Below are positions 5,050 through 6,045 of a stretch of 6,045 bases of DNA, one piece after another. This DNA comes from CAYLZO01 sp964387775 (GTDB lineage Bacteria; Chloroflexota; Anaerolineae; JAAYZQ01). The number at the start of each line of letters is the position of its first letter. Within the stretch, counting starts at the first letter, position 1. The DNA is taken from assembly GCA_964387775.1 (NCBI GenBank), contig CAYLZO010000281.1, positions 1 through 6,045 of the forward strand. Reading direction: 5' to 3'. A program made the position numbers and the translations under genes. The notes beneath the pieces are model-generated. The model searched no databases and was not told the DNA's origin. It was given only the letters and a program-made list of their open reading frames with translations.

Positions 5050-5553
5050 TCAAAAAGCCTTGAACATCTTTTTCGGGGCATTGCACACCGGACATCGATC
5101 CGGGGGCTCGCCGATGTGGGTGAAGCCACAGACGGGGCAGATGTAGACCACGCCGATGTCCATGTCCTTGCCAGCTTCGGCAGCAACCTTGGCGTCGGCG
5201 TACATGTCGGCGTGGATCTTTTCCGCCTCGATGGCGTACTCCATGCTGCGCTTGGCCCCCCGCTCGCCCTGCTCCTCGGCGACGGTCAGATAGGCCGCGT
5301 ACATCTCGTCCACCTCAAAATTCTCACCGTCAATGGCCGCCTGAAGGTTGGCCACGGTGTCACCGATGCGGTCCAACTCCTTCAAGTGGTTCACGGCGTG
5401 GACCTGCTCGGCGTAGGCAATGGCCTCAAAGAGGCGGGCGATGTTGGGCTTGCCCTCTTTTTCCGCCTGGGCCGCGAACGCTACGTATTTCATGTGTGCC
5501 TGGCTTTCGCCAGCAAAGGCCGTGCTCAAATTGTCCTTGGTCATTTCCTTCAT
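5050..5553 (-). CDS. rbr: Rubrerythrin
   Basis: A cytoplasmic non-haem di-iron protein of 167 aa that reduces hydrogen peroxide, typically in anaerobes and microaerophiles. The N-terminal four-helix ferritin-like domain carries the expected ligands: E16 in AGESQAH, E49 and H52 in the first ExxH (AEQVH), glutamates around E94-E97, and E111 and H114 in the second ExxH (EKIH). The C-terminal rubredoxin-like domain has C139-PV-C142 and C154-PV-C157, which bind one FeS4 iron and pass electrons to the di-iron site. The start at 5553 is set by AAGGAG eight bases upstream; the frame is open for 21 more codons but these lack a ribosome site and family similarity. The gene lies 59 nt after a receiver-only regulator on the same strand and may share its transcript. 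The chelatase follows 62 nt downstream. Confidence 0.95.
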   Translation of the reverse strand: MKEMTKDNLSTAFAGESQAHMKYVAFAAQAEKEGKPNIARLFEAIAYAEQVHAVNHLKELDRIGDTVANLQAAIDGENFEVDEMYAAYLTVAEEQGERGAKRSMEYAIEAEKIHADMYADAKVAAEAGKDMDIGVVYICPVCGFTHIGEPPDRCPVCNAPKKMFKAF

Positions 5554-5587
5554 GGAATCATCTCCTTCTTTGGATTGGTGATTTGCC

Positions 5588-5597
5588 TTGTGCACAA
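5588..5597. promoter_or_regulatory. Perfect palindrome TTGTGCACAA upstream of rubrerythrin
   Basis: A 10-bp perfect palindrome lies between the stop of the regulator gene (5613) and the rubrerythrin start (5553), 34 bp before the ATG. It could be an operator, but I see no -10/-35 pair beside it and it does not match the Fur or PerR boxes I know. The assignment is weak. Confidence 0.25.
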
Positions 5598-5612
5598 AAC
5601 TGGGAGGCACCC

Positions 5613-5972
5613 TCAACTGCTACGGGAGCCCAAGACTCGCTCGATTTGTTGCAAAAGTGCTGCGACCGCAAAGGGCTTTTTGACAAAAGCCGCCACCTGT
5701 TCATCCTTCAGCAGACTTTGGCCCGGTGGCTCGGCCGAGAGAAGGATAATCGGCACTTGTTGGTCTTTCAACCGTACGTTTAGAGCAGCCAGCAGCGAAT
5801 GGGCATCCATGCCCAGTAGGTCGAGGTCCAGAAGGATCAGGTCCGGGTCGTGGCTTCGGAGCAACTCCAAGCCATGCTGCCCGCTGACCGCCTCCTGCAC
5901 CTCCAAGCCCAAGGGCTCAAGGTTCGCCCGGAGCAGCTTGCGCAGCCGCCAGTCGCGTTCGATTGCTAACAT
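5613..5972 (-). CDS. Receiver-only response regulator with a degenerate acidic pocket
   Basis: A 119-aa single receiver domain without output domain. It has the phospho-acceptor strand PDLILLDLDLLGMDA (phosphorylatable D49), the switch serine S79 in IILLSAE and the conserved K99 in VKKPF. The N-terminal acidic pair that normally binds Mg2+ is altered: IERD replaces the usual VEDD-like pattern (E5, R6, D7), so phosphorylation may be weakened or the protein may act without it. The ATG at 5972 is preceded by GGAGGG seven bases upstream, and an extended -10 promoter would start transcription near 5986, which excludes the in-frame GTG at 5987. Rubrerythrin follows 59 nt downstream, suggesting co-transcription and perhaps a stress-related role, but with no DNA-binding domain it would have to work through a partner. 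Confidence 0.85.
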   Translation of the reverse strand: MLAIERDWRLRKLLRANLEPLGLEVQEAVSGQHGLELLRSHDPDLILLDLDLLGMDAHSLLAALNVRLKDQQVPIILLSAEPPGQSLLKDEQVAAFVKKPFAVAALLQQIERVLGSRSS

Positions 5973-5992
5973 CTTTTGTCCCTCCACACCTT

Positions 5993-6001
5993 ATCATACC
6001 A
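5993..6001 (-). promoter_or_regulatory. Extended -10 promoter for the regulator-rubrerythrin unit
   Basis: On the minus strand TGGTATGAT gives a TGn extension plus TATGAT, one base from the TATAAT consensus. No good -35 is present at 16-18 bp spacing. The start point near 5986 leaves a short leader that still contains the GGAGGG ribosome site of the ATG at 5972. Confidence 0.5.
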
Positions 6002-6045
6002 CAGCGGCGATTAGAGAGTCATAAGAGTTGGCGAACTGGCTATTA

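Noticed and set aside
5554..5616. Upstream in-frame start for rubrerythrin
   Set aside because: The extra 21 residues are unlike rubrerythrin N-termini, and AAGGAG is correctly spaced for the ATG at 5553.

Overview
The window is a GC-rich bacterial chromosome segment (about 72% G+C in one counted stretch of pilT) with seven protein-coding regions on two converging blocks. The rich GC, the type IV pilus genes, the receiver-only regulators, the frameshifted chelatase gene and the intergenic 7-bp repeats with GCGTNNN units together recall Chloroflexota (Anaerolineae-like) genomes. That placement is an inference from style, not a demonstrated assignment.

Plus-strand block (1-2142): the C-terminal part of a prepilin peptidase (cut by the window edge), a complete PilT retraction ATPase, and a small type IV pilin/pseudopilin. 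The pilin has its own strong sigma70-type promoter (TTGACG-17 bp-TACAAT) behind a set of GTAC-centred palindromes, and its base composition is much lower in G+C than its neighbours. These genes belong to type IV pilus assembly: PilD cleaves and methylates prepilins, PilT depolymerises the pilus, and the small pilin is a substrate. A 16-bp hairpin lies between this block and the converging minus-strand genes.

Minus-strand block (6045 to 2279, reading right to left): a receiver-only response regulator with an extended -10 promoter; a rubrerythrin 59 nt downstream (peroxide detoxification); a chlD-type chelatase gene; a clear intrinsic terminator; and then a second receiver-only regulator with its own extended -10 promoter.

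The most interesting object is the chelatase gene. An AAA+ ATPase reading frame (372 aa, ChlI/BchI-like) ends two codons after a run of nine A residues that contains the heptamer A AAA AAG in the zero frame. Stepping back one base there enters an open frame that gives the acidic/proline linker, the basic region and the VWA (MIDAS) domain of ChlD, for a 691-aa I-D fusion. One gene could thus make both the small (ATPase only) and medium (ATPase plus VWA) subunits of a magnesium/cobalt-chelatase. As I recall, programmed frameshifting of this kind in chlD genes has been described in the literature, so the principle is known; this locus would be a dnaX-like example. A homopolymer sequencing error remains the main alternative.

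Two intergenic regions, in front of pilT and in front of the chelatase, carry the same type of 7-bp tandem repeat arranged as an inverted pair. Apart from these, no RNA genes, insertion sequences or CRISPR arrays are visible, and no gene-free stretch exceeds 300 bases.
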